Origin: Myxococcota bacterium
GTDB taxonomy: Bacteria; Myxococcota_A; UBA9160; UBA4427
NCBI GenBank assembly: GCA_028278345.1
Contig: JANQEL010000279.1
Location: forward strand, 21,941-85,940
Direction: 5' to 3'
Length of the DNA stretch: 64,000 nt
The notes beneath the pieces are model-generated. The model worked only from the letters and a program-made list of their open reading frames with translations, searched no databases and was not told the origin of the DNA. Numbering within the stretch: the stretch's first letter is position 1; each line of letters starts with the position of its first letter. Made by a program: the position numbers and the translations under genes. Positions 34,440-43,078 of this stretch are shown piece by piece.

Positions 34440-35956
34440 GGCTGATCCTCCCCGGTCGGAGTGCGCTGGATGCGGATGGCTTCCGCACCGTCGACGCCGC
34501 CCTCGATCGGCGCGCCCGGATCGCGCGTCGTCTGTTGCCCGGTGTTCGGAGCGCGGATCACGCGGCGCTCGCTCTGACTCGGCGGTGTGGTCGTCTGGTC
34601 TTCGGTGGGTGCGATGCGGAAGCCGCCGCCGGATTGGCCGGCCGGGTCCGTTCCGCGCTGGATGCGATCGAGCAGGCGCGGGCTCTGGCCCGTCCCCTGG
34701 GAATCGTCCATCGGTGCACCGCCGCGATCGAAGGTCCACTGACTCGACGAGGGGCCGCCACCCGACGACGATTCGACTTCGCGCGTCACGAGTTGATCGC
34801 GCGGGCTGCTGCGTCCGAAGGAGGGACCGCCGATCGCACCCTGATTGGTTGCGCGCGGCGCATCCGGCGGCGGTTGTCCCGCTGCGGCGGCTTCGGCGCC
34901 GGGACCGACGCCCATCACGGCTTCGGCATGCGCCTTCATGGCCAGCATCTCGGGGATCGACATGGAGGCGATCTCTCCGAGGGAGGGCAACCAGGCCCAA
35001 TCATCGGGTGAGTTCCGGACGTAGGGGCCGAGGATCGCGTCGACGAAGCGGCTCGCCAGGGCGCGCATCTCTTCGGTGCAATCCTTGTCGCCGAGTTGCG
35101 CGGGCGGCTCGCCGATCAACCAATAGAAGGTGCATAGATCGGTAGTCGCGAGTCGCTCGGGGCCGCCACCGGGAGGCGGCGGCGGTCGGAAGTGCATGTG
35201 CCCGCTGATCGTGTAGGTCTTGCGCACCGCGTTGCAGTCGGTCGAGGGCGACCACGCGTGCCACACCACGACCTCGCCTTCGATCTCCTCGAAGTTGGGT
35301 TGGTGGAACGTCGGCGGAGGCATCATGCCGGGAGGGATGATGATGTTGCCGAAGTCGATCCATCCGTCGCCGGAGTGGTGCGGACCGGGAGGCTCGGGAG
35401 CGAGCTGTACCGTACCCGTCACCGTCGTATCGCCGGGGGGAACGGTCACGACGTTCGGCATGGTGAGGTAGGGGTTGTCGTAGACGAAGATGCCGACGTC
35501 CTGCGGTGAATCACACTTGTTGTGGATCACCAGAGGGGCCGCGAACACCGAGTCGTAGTAGCGCTCACCCCAGGGCCAATCGGCCTTTCCGCTTCCGACG
35601 AAGACCTGGTTGAGGCCGGCGCCGCTACTGCCTTCCCACTCCTCGCCGGGATCCTTGGTCGGATTCTTGAGCGGGTGATGGGGATCTTCGCGCGGGTCGT
35701 ACTCTTCACCGCGCGGCCCGCGGTAGTCGTCGCCGAAGTCGGGAGAGAAACCGTTGTCGGGGGAGTACGCGCTCTCGTCCCAGCCGCGCGGCGGGCGATC
35801 ACCCGACCAGTCGCGGTTGCGCACGTCGGAGGCCGCTGCGGGAGGAGCGTGAACGCCGGCGAGGATCGAGACGACGCAGGCCGTGATCACCGCGGCGATC
35901 CGGCGCCGTCGTGGGATGACGGTCGATGCCGGATGCAGAAGGAAGGCAACTCCCAT
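34436..35956 (-). CDS. Exported Pro/Gly-rich protein leading the envelope operon
   Basis: A 506-residue protein with a signal peptide (Arg-rich start, then IAAVITACVVSILAGV, cleaved near Ala-Ala-Ala-Ser). The next ~70 residues are rich in Asp, Gly, Pro and Arg (DRPPRGWDESAYSPDNG) and look disordered. A folded core around 110-330 has beta-strand patterns with conserved-looking Cys (HNKCDSPQDVGIFVYDN and SPSTDCNAVRKTYTISG). The last ~150 residues are Ser/Gly/Pro/Gln-rich and probably disordered. No family is recognised. It is the first gene of the minus-strand operon; its stop overlaps the GTG of the giant kinase-like gene. Confidence 0.6.
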   Translation of the reverse strand: MGVAFLLHPASTVIPRRRRIAAVITACVVSILAGVHAPPAAASDVRNRDWSGDRPPRGWDESAYSPDNGFSPDFGDDYRGPRGEEYDPREDPHHPLKNPTKDPGEEWEGSSGAGLNQVFVGSGKADWPWGERYYDSVFAAPLVIHNKCDSPQDVGIFVYDNPYLTMPNVVTVPPGDTTVTGTVQLAPEPPGPHHSGDGWIDFGNIIIPPGMMPPPTFHQPNFEEIEGEVVVWHAWSPSTDCNAVRKTYTISGHMHFRPPPPPGGGPERLATTDLCTFYWLIGEPPAQLGDKDCTEEMRALASRFVDAILGPYVRNSPDDWAWLPSLGEIASMSIPEMLAMKAHAEAVMGVGPGAEAAAAGQPPPDAPRATNQGAIGGPSFGRSSPRDQLVTREVESSSGGGPSSSQWTFDRGGAPMDDSQGTGQSPRLLDRIQRGTDPAGQSGGGFRIAPTEDQTTTPPSQSERRVIRAPNTGQQTTRDPGAPIEGGVDGAEAIRIQRTPTGEDQP

Positions 35957-36077
35957 GCAGAGAAATCTGACACGTTCGCTCTTCGTTGGTCAAGGTCTAT
36001 GCGCCATGCAACCCGGCGGCGTTGCAGTGCAAGCGCAGCGGGAGCCGGACAGGTCGGAGTCGATCTACATTCTGGGC

Positions 36078-36914
36078 ATGGGTGCGCACGCGTTCAGGCG
36101 AAGCGGGAATCGAGCGGTCTTTGCACTGGTTACGCTCGCGTGCCTCCTGGCCTGCGGGGGCACCGGAGGGGGAAGCAGGGAAGAGGGCGCTCTCACCCTG
36201 GTCTTCCGCCATCAGAACGACGGCGCAGCCCTCGAGATCGACCAGCTCATCTACCAGAACGAGGCGGGTAACCAGTACAGCGTCGAGAAGTTCGAATACC
36301 TGATCACGGACATCTGGCTGATCCGGGAAGACGGACGAATCGTCGAGGTTGCGGATGCGATCCAGGGCAACGCGGTCACCCTGGGTGCGATCGACCACCC
36401 GTTCGAAGGGGTTCCCGCCGGGCGCTACACGGCGATCGAGTTTCGCTGGGGCATTCATCCCGATCGCAACCGGAACTTCACCCTCGACTCGAGCTTCGAC
36501 AATCTGCTCTGGCCGCCGAATCTGGGCGGGGGGTATCACGCGATGCGGTTCGAGGGAGATTGGAGCCTCGCCGCGCCCGGTGATTCGAGCTTCTCACTGC
36601 ACAGCGGCTATCTCCGCGCAGCCGGTCGCCGCGAGGCCGATGGGTCCTTCGTCGTTCGACTCGATGGCTTCGCGATCACCCTCCGCGACGAGGGCGAAAT
36701 CGAGATCGAGATTGCGATCGACGTCGACCGTTGGATGAACGATCCGCTGATCGATCTCACCGCCGAGTGGGCCGATCAATCGATCTGTCCCCTGGCGGCG
36801 CCGGCGACCTGCACCCTGGCGGCGTTTTCGATGATGAACCCCGAAACCCAGGAACTCCTGCGGGACAACGGTGACGACGTCTTCAGCCTCCTGGACGCTC
36901 GTTCCTCGCGGTGA
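36078..36914 (+). CDS. MbnP-like copper-associated lipoprotein
   Basis: A 278-residue lipoprotein: Arg-rich start, AVFALVTLACLLA, then the lipobox Cys with Gly-Gly-Thr-Gly-Gly. The mature part matches the MbnP family: a strand near NEAGNQYSVEKFEYLITDI, IRIEDG-like turn (WLIREDG), then AIEFRWGIHPDRN, and a C-terminal acidic/Trp-containing strand region. In methanotrophs MbnP binds copper and the partner MbnH oxidises one of its Trp residues to kynurenine. Here the next gene is an MbnH-like dihaem protein, four bases away, which strongly supports the pairing. The ATG at 36078 is preferred; longer upstream frames lack a signal peptide. No methanobactin genes are present. Confidence 0.75.
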   Translation: MGAHAFRRSGNRAVFALVTLACLLACGGTGGGSREEGALTLVFRHQNDGAALEIDQLIYQNEAGNQYSVEKFEYLITDIWLIREDGRIVEVADAIQGNAVTLGAIDHPFEGVPAGRYTAIEFRWGIHPDRNRNFTLDSSFDNLLWPPNLGGGYHAMRFEGDWSLAAPGDSSFSLHSGYLRAAGRREADGSFVVRLDGFAITLRDEGEIEIEIAIDVDRWMNDPLIDLTAEWADQSICPLAAPATCTLAAFSMMNPETQELLRDNGDDVFSLLDARSSR

Positions 36915-36918
36915 TCCG

Positions 36919-38034
36919 ATGTTGCGCGGGTTCCTCGTCCTTCTTCTACTACTGCTCGTCGCAGGTGCGGGCTGTGGCAAGTCGAAGAGCGGATCGTCGG
37001 ATGACGAAGGCCCGACCCCGGTCGACCTCGACCTGCCGCGGGAGGGCCTCGCGAACTGGCCCGAGATGCCCATCCCCGCCGACAACCCCACCACCGAGGA
37101 GGGCATCGCCCTCGGTCGGCACCTCTTCTACGACCCGATCCTCTCGGGAGACGACACGCTCTCGTGCGCGAGTTGTCATCGCCAGGAAGCCGCGTTCTCC
37201 GATGGGCCGAATCGCTTGAGCAATGGAAGCGGAGGAGCGCTCGGGAGCTTCAATGCCAATGCCCTCGCGAACCTCGGCTGGCTCTCGGCACGTCCCTTCG
37301 CGATCGAAGTCGCCGGGCAGACCCTCTCGATGTTCTGGGACGGTCGCGCCGAGAGCCTCGAAGCCCAGGCCATCGAGCCCGTGCAGAATGCGACCGAGCT
37401 CGATCAACCGTGGCCGCTTCTGCTACAGGAGCTGGCCGCCCACCCCGAGTATCCGGCGCGCTTCGAAGCTGCCTTCGGCAGTCGTGAGATCACCCAGCAA
37501 CACGTCGTCCAGGCGCTCGCCCAGTTCCAACGTTCGCTGCGCTCCTTCGATTCGAAATGGGATCGCGTGCAACGGGGCGAAGACGTCTTCACCGATGCCG
37601 AAGCCCGCGGTTTCGACGCGTTCACGGGTGAGGTCGGGGATTGCTGGCATTGCCACGGCGGAAATCTCGCGCTCTTCGTCAACCAGGGCACACCCTTTGC
37701 GAACAACGGCCTCGACTCGAGTCCCGACCCCGGCTTGATGGGGCCGACCGGGCGCGCGGACTTCGAGGGCCTGTTTCGCGTGATGAGTCTGCGCAACATC
37801 GAAGTCACCGGGCCCTACATGCACGACGGGCGCTTCGAGACCCTCGAAGAGGTTCTCGCCTTCTACAGCGATGACGTCGCCCTCGACAGCCCGAACCTCG
37901 ACTCGAACCTGCGCACGCGCGTCATTGCTGGGCCGATCCCGGCGCAGGCCCAGGCCGACATCATCGCCTTCCTGAAGACGCTGACGGACCAGACATTCCT
38001 GACCGAAGAGGCCTTCTCCGATCCGTTCCGCTGA
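36919..38034 (+). CDS. MbnH-like dihaem cytochrome c peroxidase-family lipoprotein
   Basis: A 371-residue protein starting with a lipoprotein signal (FLVLLLLLLVAGAG then Cys-Gly-Lys). Two haem c sites are visible, CASCH at residues 83-87 and CWHCH at 242-246, in the layout of the bacterial cytochrome c peroxidase/MauG superfamily. Other family features are GRHLFYDPILSGDDT, AFSDG, SMFWDGRA and NIEVTGPYMHDGRFETLEEVL. Length and pairing with the MbnP-like gene four bases upstream point to MbnH, which uses a bis-Fe(IV) state to oxidise Trp in MbnP. Haem attachment would need the ccm system encoded at 53.7-60.4 kb. Confidence 0.85.
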   Translation: MLRGFLVLLLLLLVAGAGCGKSKSGSSDDEGPTPVDLDLPREGLANWPEMPIPADNPTTEEGIALGRHLFYDPILSGDDTLSCASCHRQEAAFSDGPNRLSNGSGGALGSFNANALANLGWLSARPFAIEVAGQTLSMFWDGRAESLEAQAIEPVQNATELDQPWPLLLQELAAHPEYPARFEAAFGSREITQQHVVQALAQFQRSLRSFDSKWDRVQRGEDVFTDAEARGFDAFTGEVGDCWHCHGGNLALFVNQGTPFANNGLDSSPDPGLMGPTGRADFEGLFRVMSLRNIEVTGPYMHDGRFETLEEVLAFYSDDVALDSPNLDSNLRTRVIAGPIPAQAQADIIAFLKTLTDQTFLTEEAFSDPFR

Positions 38035-38042
38035 TCGTCGTT

Positions 38043-38915
38043 CTAGCGATCGAGATGCTGGATGATCAGCGTCGGCACGCCGACGGGTTCGCCCTTGATC
38101 GTGAAGACGCGCGTGCCCGGCTTGTTGCCGTCGCGGAAGTCGCTGATTTCGAGGCCGGCTTCTTCGACGCGCTTCGCCGCGGCGTCGATGTCGTCGACCT
38201 GATAGGCGAGGCCAAAGAACCGGTCGTCGGGGGCCTCGCCTTCGGGCGCGGGGCCACGCAGGGAGTGCCCGACTTCGATCGTCATGCCGCCCACGCGGAA
38301 GAAGAGCAGGCGCACCCAGCGCTCGTCGAAGGTGCGATCGAGGGCGAGGCGGATGTCGAGCTTGTCGCGAAACAGCTCGATGGCGCGCTCGGGTCGCGCG
38401 GTGAAGATCACCACGTGATCGCCGGCCTTGACGGACGCCGCCTCGTTGCCGATCGGCAGCGACGGCGGGTCTTCGCCGGACTCGTCGAGGGTCTGGTTGA
38501 GTTCGATGCGGATGCCCGCCGCGTCTTCCGGCGCGAGCCCGCTGCGCAACATGCGGCGATAGGCGCCCGAGGGTTCGTCGCGCGCGATGACCTCGACGGG
38601 ATCGTGCGGGGAGAGCCCGCGCTCGCGCAGGGTTTCGATCGTTTCTTCGAGGTTGCCGGTTTCGAGCACGACGGCGTGGAGGCCGGCACCGCCAACGTCC
38701 AGGCGCTTCCTCAGTGCGGCGTTCGCGTCGCTCTCCTCGCGCGGGCTCACGAGTTCGACGTGGAGGTTGTCGAGGCGAAAGGAGACGCAGCCGATGCCGA
38801 CGGCGGCGTATTCACCGATCCAGGCGGGGCTGCGGCCGAGCACGCCGATCATCTCGCGCTGGGCGCGTTCGAGGTCGGGGACGGCGATCACGACGCGATC
38901 GATGCAGTGGAACAT
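38043..38915 (-). CDS. Two-domain VOC (glyoxalase-fold) protein
   Basis: A 290-residue protein with two VOC modules: residues ~1-140, opening FHCIDRVVIAVPDLERAQ, and ~165-290, with KAGDHVVIFTARPERAIELF and the closing FFGLAYQVDDIDAAAKRVEEAGLE. This plan is shared by extradiol-type dioxygenases, glyoxalase-like enzymes and some epimerases; the His/Glu metal ligands are plausible (GDHVVIF, MTIEVGHS) but the reaction cannot be told. The ATG at 38915, preceded by AAGGAAG, begins the first module directly. It lies 22 bases after the amidase gene in the same operon and is convergent with mbnH-like. Confidence 0.75.
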   Translation of the reverse strand: MFHCIDRVVIAVPDLERAQREMIGVLGRSPAWIGEYAAVGIGCVSFRLDNLHVELVSPREESDANAALRKRLDVGGAGLHAVVLETGNLEETIETLRERGLSPHDPVEVIARDEPSGAYRRMLRSGLAPEDAAGIRIELNQTLDESGEDPPSLPIGNEAASVKAGDHVVIFTARPERAIELFRDKLDIRLALDRTFDERWVRLLFFRVGGMTIEVGHSLRGPAPEGEAPDDRFFGLAYQVDDIDAAAKRVEEAGLEISDFRDGNKPGTRVFTIKGEPVGVPTLIIQHLDR

Positions 38916-38937
38916 GGGGCTTCCTTTGTGGAACCGA

Positions 38938-40353
38938 TCAGTTTGGCAGAGACCCGAAGCGCTCGGCCCAGGGGTGTGCGCGTTCGAGTTGGCCGGATAG
39001 CTGGAACAGCAGGTCTTCGTGGGCGGTCGCAGCGACGAGTTGCACACCGATCGGGAGACCGTTCGAGCTGGTGTGCAGCGGCAGCGAGATCGCGGGCTGC
39101 CCGGACACGTCGAAGGCCATGGTGAAGCGTGTCATCCCACCCAGGCGCCCCAGCAGTTCGTGTGCGGGAACGCTCGGTGCCGCCCAACCCAGCTGCGGTG
39201 GGAGGATCGGCGAAGTCGGCAAGAGCAGGATGTCGATGGCGTCGCCCCACGGCGCTTGCAGCTCGCGTGCCCACGCGAAGGCGCGTTCTTCGGCGGCCAC
39301 GTACTCCGGCGCGGTCATGCGGCGCCCGGCTTGCGCCATCAACCAGTTCACGGGTTCGATGTCGTCTTGACCAATGGGTTCGCCGAAGTGCTCGGACCAG
39401 CGATCGAGATCGCGGGCGAGCCCGCCGGAGATCCAGGGGCCGAACTCCGCGCGGTCGAGGCAGGCGAACTCCTGCCGCTTCACCTCGTGCCCCAGGGAAT
39501 CGAGCCAGCCCGCCGTTTGATCGACGGCGCCGCGCACTTCGGAGTCGACGGCGTCGTCGAGGTCGAGCACGCCCACGCGAAGCCGCTTCGGTTCGGCTTC
39601 GACCTCTTGGCGCCAGGGCCGTCCCGGCGCCGGGGCGCTGTACGGGTCGCCGGGTGCCGCTCCCGCGATCGCATCGAGCACTCCGGCGCTATCGCGCACC
39701 GAGCGCGTCACCACGTGTTCGTGAGTGAGGGGCCCCCAGTACTGGCCGAAGTCCGGCGCGAGGCTGCCGCGAGCGCGGGTCGGTTTCAGGCCGACGAGTC
39801 CGCAATAGCTCGCGGGGATGCGAATCGACCCGCCCATGTCGTTCGCATGCGCCGCCGCGACCATGCCCGAAGCCACGGCGGCGGCCGAACCGCCGCTGGA
39901 ACCGCCGGTCGAATGGTCGGTGTTCCACGGGTTCTTCGTCGCGCCGTAGGCCAGCGGCTCGGTGGTGGCGGACATCGCGAGTTCGGGGGTGTTGGTCTTG
40001 CCGACGAAGACGAAGCCCGCCGCGCGAAAGCGCCGGGCGAGTTCGCTGTCGTGGTCCGAATGAAAACCGCGCTCCTTCAAGAAACGCATGCCGAGGTGAT
40101 AGGGATCGCCCTTCGTCTGACAGACCGCGTCCTTCACCAGGAAGGGCACACCGCGGAAGGGCCCTTCGGGTAGTGCGCCGGACGCGATTTCGCGCGCGCG
40201 ATCGAAGGTCTCGTGGATCACCGCGTTGAGTTCGGGGTTGCTCTTCTCGACCCGCGCGATCGCGGTTTCGAGCAGTTCACTGGCGCTCGTTTCGCCCCGT
40301 TCGATGGCCCGGGCTTGTGCGGTGGCGTCCTGCGAGAGAATCGATTCGCTCAT
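38938..40353 (-). CDS. Amidase-signature-family hydrolase
   Basis: A 471-residue enzyme that hydrolyses amide bonds. The Ser-cisSer-Lys triad is visible: Lys in FLVKDAVCQTKG (~75), Ser residues in TGGSSGGSAAA (~150), and the nucleophile Ser in NDMGGSIRIPASYCG (~175). The remainder follows the family, with GLKPTRARGS and, near the end, QPAISLPLHTSSNGLPIGVQ. Likely substrates are aliphatic or aryl amides, or 6-aminohexanoate-type compounds; GatA is less likely without gatBC nearby. ATG 40353 is the start. It leads the short operon with the glyoxalase-fold gene and is divergent from hisI (81 bases). Confidence 0.88.
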   Translation of the reverse strand: MSESILSQDATAQARAIERGETSASELLETAIARVEKSNPELNAVIHETFDRAREIASGALPEGPFRGVPFLVKDAVCQTKGDPYHLGMRFLKERGFHSDHDSELARRFRAAGFVFVGKTNTPELAMSATTEPLAYGATKNPWNTDHSTGGSSGGSAAAVASGMVAAAHANDMGGSIRIPASYCGLVGLKPTRARGSLAPDFGQYWGPLTHEHVVTRSVRDSAGVLDAIAGAAPGDPYSAPAPGRPWRQEVEAEPKRLRVGVLDLDDAVDSEVRGAVDQTAGWLDSLGHEVKRQEFACLDRAEFGPWISGGLARDLDRWSEHFGEPIGQDDIEPVNWLMAQAGRRMTAPEYVAAEERAFAWARELQAPWGDAIDILLLPTSPILPPQLGWAAPSVPAHELLGRLGGMTRFTMAFDVSGQPAISLPLHTSSNGLPIGVQLVAATAHEDLLFQLSGQLERAHPWAERFGSLPN

Positions 40354-40434
40354 GTGGTGCACCATAGCAGCGCGCAAACGGCGGATTCGGCCGACGTAGC
40401 GGCCCCAAGGGTGAGCAGGTAGCCTCGGCGCCCC

Positions 40435-40821
40435 ATGTCCCTGCTCGACCAACTCGATTTCGCCAAGAACGACGGTCTCGTGACCGCCATCGCCCAGGAT
40501 CACTCGACGGGAGAGGTCCTGATGGTGGCCTTCATGAACGAGGAGTCGTTCAAACTTACCGTGGAAACCGGCACGGCCGTCTACTACAGCCGCTCGCGCA
40601 AGAAGCTCTGGCACAAGGGCGAAGAGAGCGGAAACGTGCAGAAGGTGAAGTCGCTGTACATCGATTGCGATGGCGACGCGGTGTTGATGCAGGTCGAGCA
40701 GATCGGCGGGGCCGCCTGCCACACGGGTCGCCGCAGCTGTTTCTACCGGAAGGTCGACGGCGACGACTACATCGATGTCGGGGTGAAGGTCTTCGATCCC
40801 GACGAGGTCTACAAGAAATGA
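40435..40821 (+). CDS. hisI: Phosphoribosyl-AMP cyclohydrolase (HisI)
   Basis: Opens the adenine ring of phosphoribosyl-AMP, the third step of histidine synthesis. The 128-residue product has the full metal-binding set: YYSRSRKKLWHKGEESGN, IDCDGDAVL (the Asp-Cys-Asp-x-Asp Mg/Zn site) and ACHTGRRSCFYR. HisE is not fused to it. Its stop overlaps the start of the second hisG (ATGA at 40818-40821), so HisI and that HisG are made together. No His operon partner other than this HisG is adjacent. Confidence 0.95.
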   Translation: MSLLDQLDFAKNDGLVTAIAQDHSTGEVLMVAFMNEESFKLTVETGTAVYYSRSRKKLWHKGEESGNVQKVKSLYIDCDGDAVLMQVEQIGGAACHTGRRSCFYRKVDGDDYIDVGVKVFDPDEVYKK

Positions 40822-41720
40822 GCGACAGGTCTTTCGCGGATCGCTCGACGAAGAAGCTGCGCCTCGGCCTGCCGAAGGGGAGCCTGCAGGAGACGACCGT
40901 CAAGCTCTTCGCCCAGGCGGGCTACAACGTCCGCATCCAGAGCCGCAACTACTACCCGGACATCGACGACGAAGAGATCGAGTGCATCCTGATCCGCCCC
41001 CAGGAGATGGCGCGCTACGTCGAGCAGGGGGTGATGGACGTCGCGATTACCGGGCGCGACTGGGTAATCGAGAGCGGAGCCGATGTCGAGGAGGTCGCGA
41101 ACCTCGAAGCGCCGTGGCCCAACTACGTGCCCGTGCGTTGGATCCTCGCGGTGAAGGAGGGCTCGCCCTTCGAAAAGCCCGAAGACCTGCGGGGCAAGCG
41201 CATCGCCGCCGAGGTCGTCGGCATGACGAAGAAGTACCTGGCGGCGAAGAACATCGACGCCAGCGTCGAGTTCAGCTGGGGCGCGACCGAGGTGAAGCCG
41301 CCCATCCTCGCCGACGCGATCGTCGACGTGACGGAGACGGGTTCGAGCCTGCGCGCCAACAACCTTCGCGTGATCGACACCATCGCCGAGAGCACACCGC
41401 GCCTCATCGCGAACCACGCCTCCCTCGAAGAACCGTGGATCGTCGACAAGATCGATCGCCTGAAGATGCTGCTGCTCGGTGCCATTTCGGCGGCTTCGCG
41501 CGTCTGCCTCGCGATGAACGTTCCACGCACGCAACTCGACGACGTGCTCGAGTTGCTCCCCGCACTCAACACCCCGACCATCTCCACCCTGGCCGACGAA
41601 GCGTGGGTCGACGTCACCACCGTGATCGAAGAGCGCCTGGTGCGAGAACTCCTCCCGCGCCTGGTCGCCGCCGGCGCCCGCGGAATCATCGAGTCCCCCC
41701 TCAACAAGATCGTCGGTTAG
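40818..41720 (+). CDS. hisG: ATP phosphoribosyltransferase, long form (HisG, second copy)
   Basis: A second committed-step enzyme of histidine synthesis. The 300-residue product has RLGLPKGSLQETT, SRNYYPDIDDEEIECILIRP, MDVAITGRDWV and DVTETGSSLRANN, and a C-terminal ACT-like region with TPTISTL and IIESPLNKIV. The motif wording (IRPQEMARYVE, TGRDWVIE) differs clearly from the first HisG and fits a separate HisG lineage rather than a recent duplicate. The start at 40818 is fixed by the ATGA overlap with hisI. A Nudix gene follows four bases later. Confidence 0.93.
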   Translation: MSDRSFADRSTKKLRLGLPKGSLQETTVKLFAQAGYNVRIQSRNYYPDIDDEEIECILIRPQEMARYVEQGVMDVAITGRDWVIESGADVEEVANLEAPWPNYVPVRWILAVKEGSPFEKPEDLRGKRIAAEVVGMTKKYLAAKNIDASVEFSWGATEVKPPILADAIVDVTETGSSLRANNLRVIDTIAESTPRLIANHASLEEPWIVDKIDRLKMLLLGAISAASRVCLAMNVPRTQLDDVLELLPALNTPTISTLADEAWVDVTTVIEERLVRELLPRLVAAGARGIIESPLNKIVG

Positions 41721-41724
41721 CGCC

Positions 41725-42285
41725 GTGCTGCGGGTCGCCTGGAGCCTGCTCGGCGCCTTCTTCACCTACGCGAAGATCGGCTGGTGGGGCCTCGTCATGC
41801 CACAGGTGCGCGAGCACCTCGTGGTGGCCCAGGCCATCGTGCACGGCGAGGATGGCGTGCTGCTCGCAGTGCGCAGCGACCTGCGCGGCTGGGAGCTCTC
41901 GGGCGGCGAGGTCGAGGAAGGCGAGACGGCGGAGGCCGCGGTGTGCCGCGAGGTGTGGGAGGAGACCGGGCTCGAGGTCGAGATCGATCGCCATGTCGGC
42001 GACTACGAGCGCGACGGTTTCCGTCCCCATACGGCGAAGATCTTTCTCTGCCATCCGATCGGCGGTGCGCTGCAACGCAACTGGGAGACCCTCGACCTTC
42101 GTTGGTTCCGACTCGATGCGCTGCCGGAGACCCTCTTCCCCTGGTTCCGCGAACCGCTCCGGGACGCCTTCGACGAAGCGTTTCGCGAGCCCGTTTCGAA
42201 GCATGAGACCCAGGGTTTCGACGCGATCATGGAAGCGATCCGCATCGATCTCCGCATGCGGGTGAGCGGCAACCGGGCGGAGTAG
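41725..42285 (+). CDS. Nudix hydrolase
   Basis: A 186-residue protein. The Nudix box is complete: GEVEEGETAEAAVCREVWEE then Thr-Gly-Leu, with the G-x5-E-x7-R-E-x2-E-E-x-G spacing that binds Mg and cleaves nucleoside-diphosphate-linked substrates. About 25 hydrophobic N-terminal residues (VAWSLLGAFFTYAKIGWWG) precede it and may anchor the protein to the membrane. Substrate is unknown. It starts with GTG four bases after hisG and probably belongs to the hisI-hisG transcript; a house-cleaning role is possible. Confidence 0.85.
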   Translation: MLRVAWSLLGAFFTYAKIGWWGLVMPQVREHLVVAQAIVHGEDGVLLAVRSDLRGWELSGGEVEEGETAEAAVCREVWEETGLEVEIDRHVGDYERDGFRPHTAKIFLCHPIGGALQRNWETLDLRWFRLDALPETLFPWFREPLRDAFDEAFREPVSKHETQGFDAIMEAIRIDLRMRVSGNRAE

Positions 42286-42303
42286 CGCGGCCCGGTCCGG
42301 GCT

Positions 42304-43068
42304 TCAGCGAACCGACGCCGCCTTCTCGGGCATCGGCCGCTCGGCCAGGGGGATGGCCAGGTCGAGGGAACTCGTCTGCTTCCCGGCCGGCACGGCCCCA
42401 TTGAACGAGCCGATGGTGTAGTCCTCGTAGAGCTTGATCAAATCGGGGATCGATTCCGCGGTCTTCTGCACAACGGGAAGTGAGAGCATCGCGTCCTTCC
42501 AGCGCGAGACGCGGGCGAACTCGTCGCTCGGCGGAAGCGCGAAGTCCTGGTAATAGGCGACGACCTCGTACCGCAGCATGAAGGGCGCGATGGCGATTTC
42601 GGGCATGCCGAATTCGCCGTTCACGAAGGGTGTTCCGCTCTCGCTTGCGCCGAGGAACTCGTCGAGCCAGCGAAAGGTCTCGAGGGCGCCGGTCATGCGT
42701 TGGCTGCGCTCTTCCGGGGTGCGCGCCGCCATCAGCATGTAGAGCGCGGGGACGAAGCGGCTGTCGACGTACTTGATGAAGCCGCGCTGTCTCGCGCGCT
42801 CGGCGGCGTCGCGACCGAAGGGCAGGGGCTCGGGGGCGATCTCCTGGAGGTACTCGGAGACCACGCTCGAGTCGTACACGACATCTTCGCCGCGAACGAC
42901 CACCGGCACTTGCCCCGTCGGGTTGAGTTCGAGGAACCAGGCGGGCCGCGGCTTGCAGATGTCGAGGTCGTCGAGGGTGTAGGGCAGACCGAGCAGTTCG
43001 AGATGGATGCGCGTCCGCTGCGCGAACGGGCAGATCATCATGCTGTAGAGCTTGATCGGCTGGGCCAT
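42304..43068 (-). CDS. Glutathione S-transferase-family protein (omega-like)
   Basis: A 254-residue protein. The thioredoxin-like N-terminal domain has LYSMMICPFAQRTRIHLEL, with the C-P-F-A-Q-R motif of omega-class-like GSTs in which Cys is the reactive residue, then NPTGQVPVVV and YDSSVVSEYLQE for glutathione binding. The all-helical C-terminal domain follows. It may perform thiol transfer or dehalogenation rather than classic conjugation. It lies 10 bases downstream of the SDR gene on the same strand and is probably co-transcribed with it, next to the P450 cluster. Confidence 0.85.
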   Translation of the reverse strand: MAQPIKLYSMMICPFAQRTRIHLELLGLPYTLDDLDICKPRPAWFLELNPTGQVPVVVRGEDVVYDSSVVSEYLQEIAPEPLPFGRDAAERARQRGFIKYVDSRFVPALYMLMAARTPEERSQRMTGALETFRWLDEFLGASESGTPFVNGEFGMPEIAIAPFMLRYEVVAYYQDFALPPSDEFARVSRWKDAMLSLPVVQKTAESIPDLIKLYEDYTIGSFNGAVPAGKQTSSLDLAIPLAERPMPEKAASVR

Positions 43069-43078
43069 CGAAGCTTCC

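Noticed and set aside
30477..34445. A 1,322-codon open frame on the plus strand opposite the giant kinase-like gene
   Set aside because: Its translation is low-complexity and matches no family; it is the mirror of GC-rich third codon positions on the other strand, where a signal peptide, coiled coil and kinase motifs are visible.
36078..38034. A methanobactin operon
   Set aside because: Only the MbnP/MbnH-like genes are present; there is no precursor peptide with paired Cys, no MbnB/MbnC-like gene and no TonB receptor nearby.
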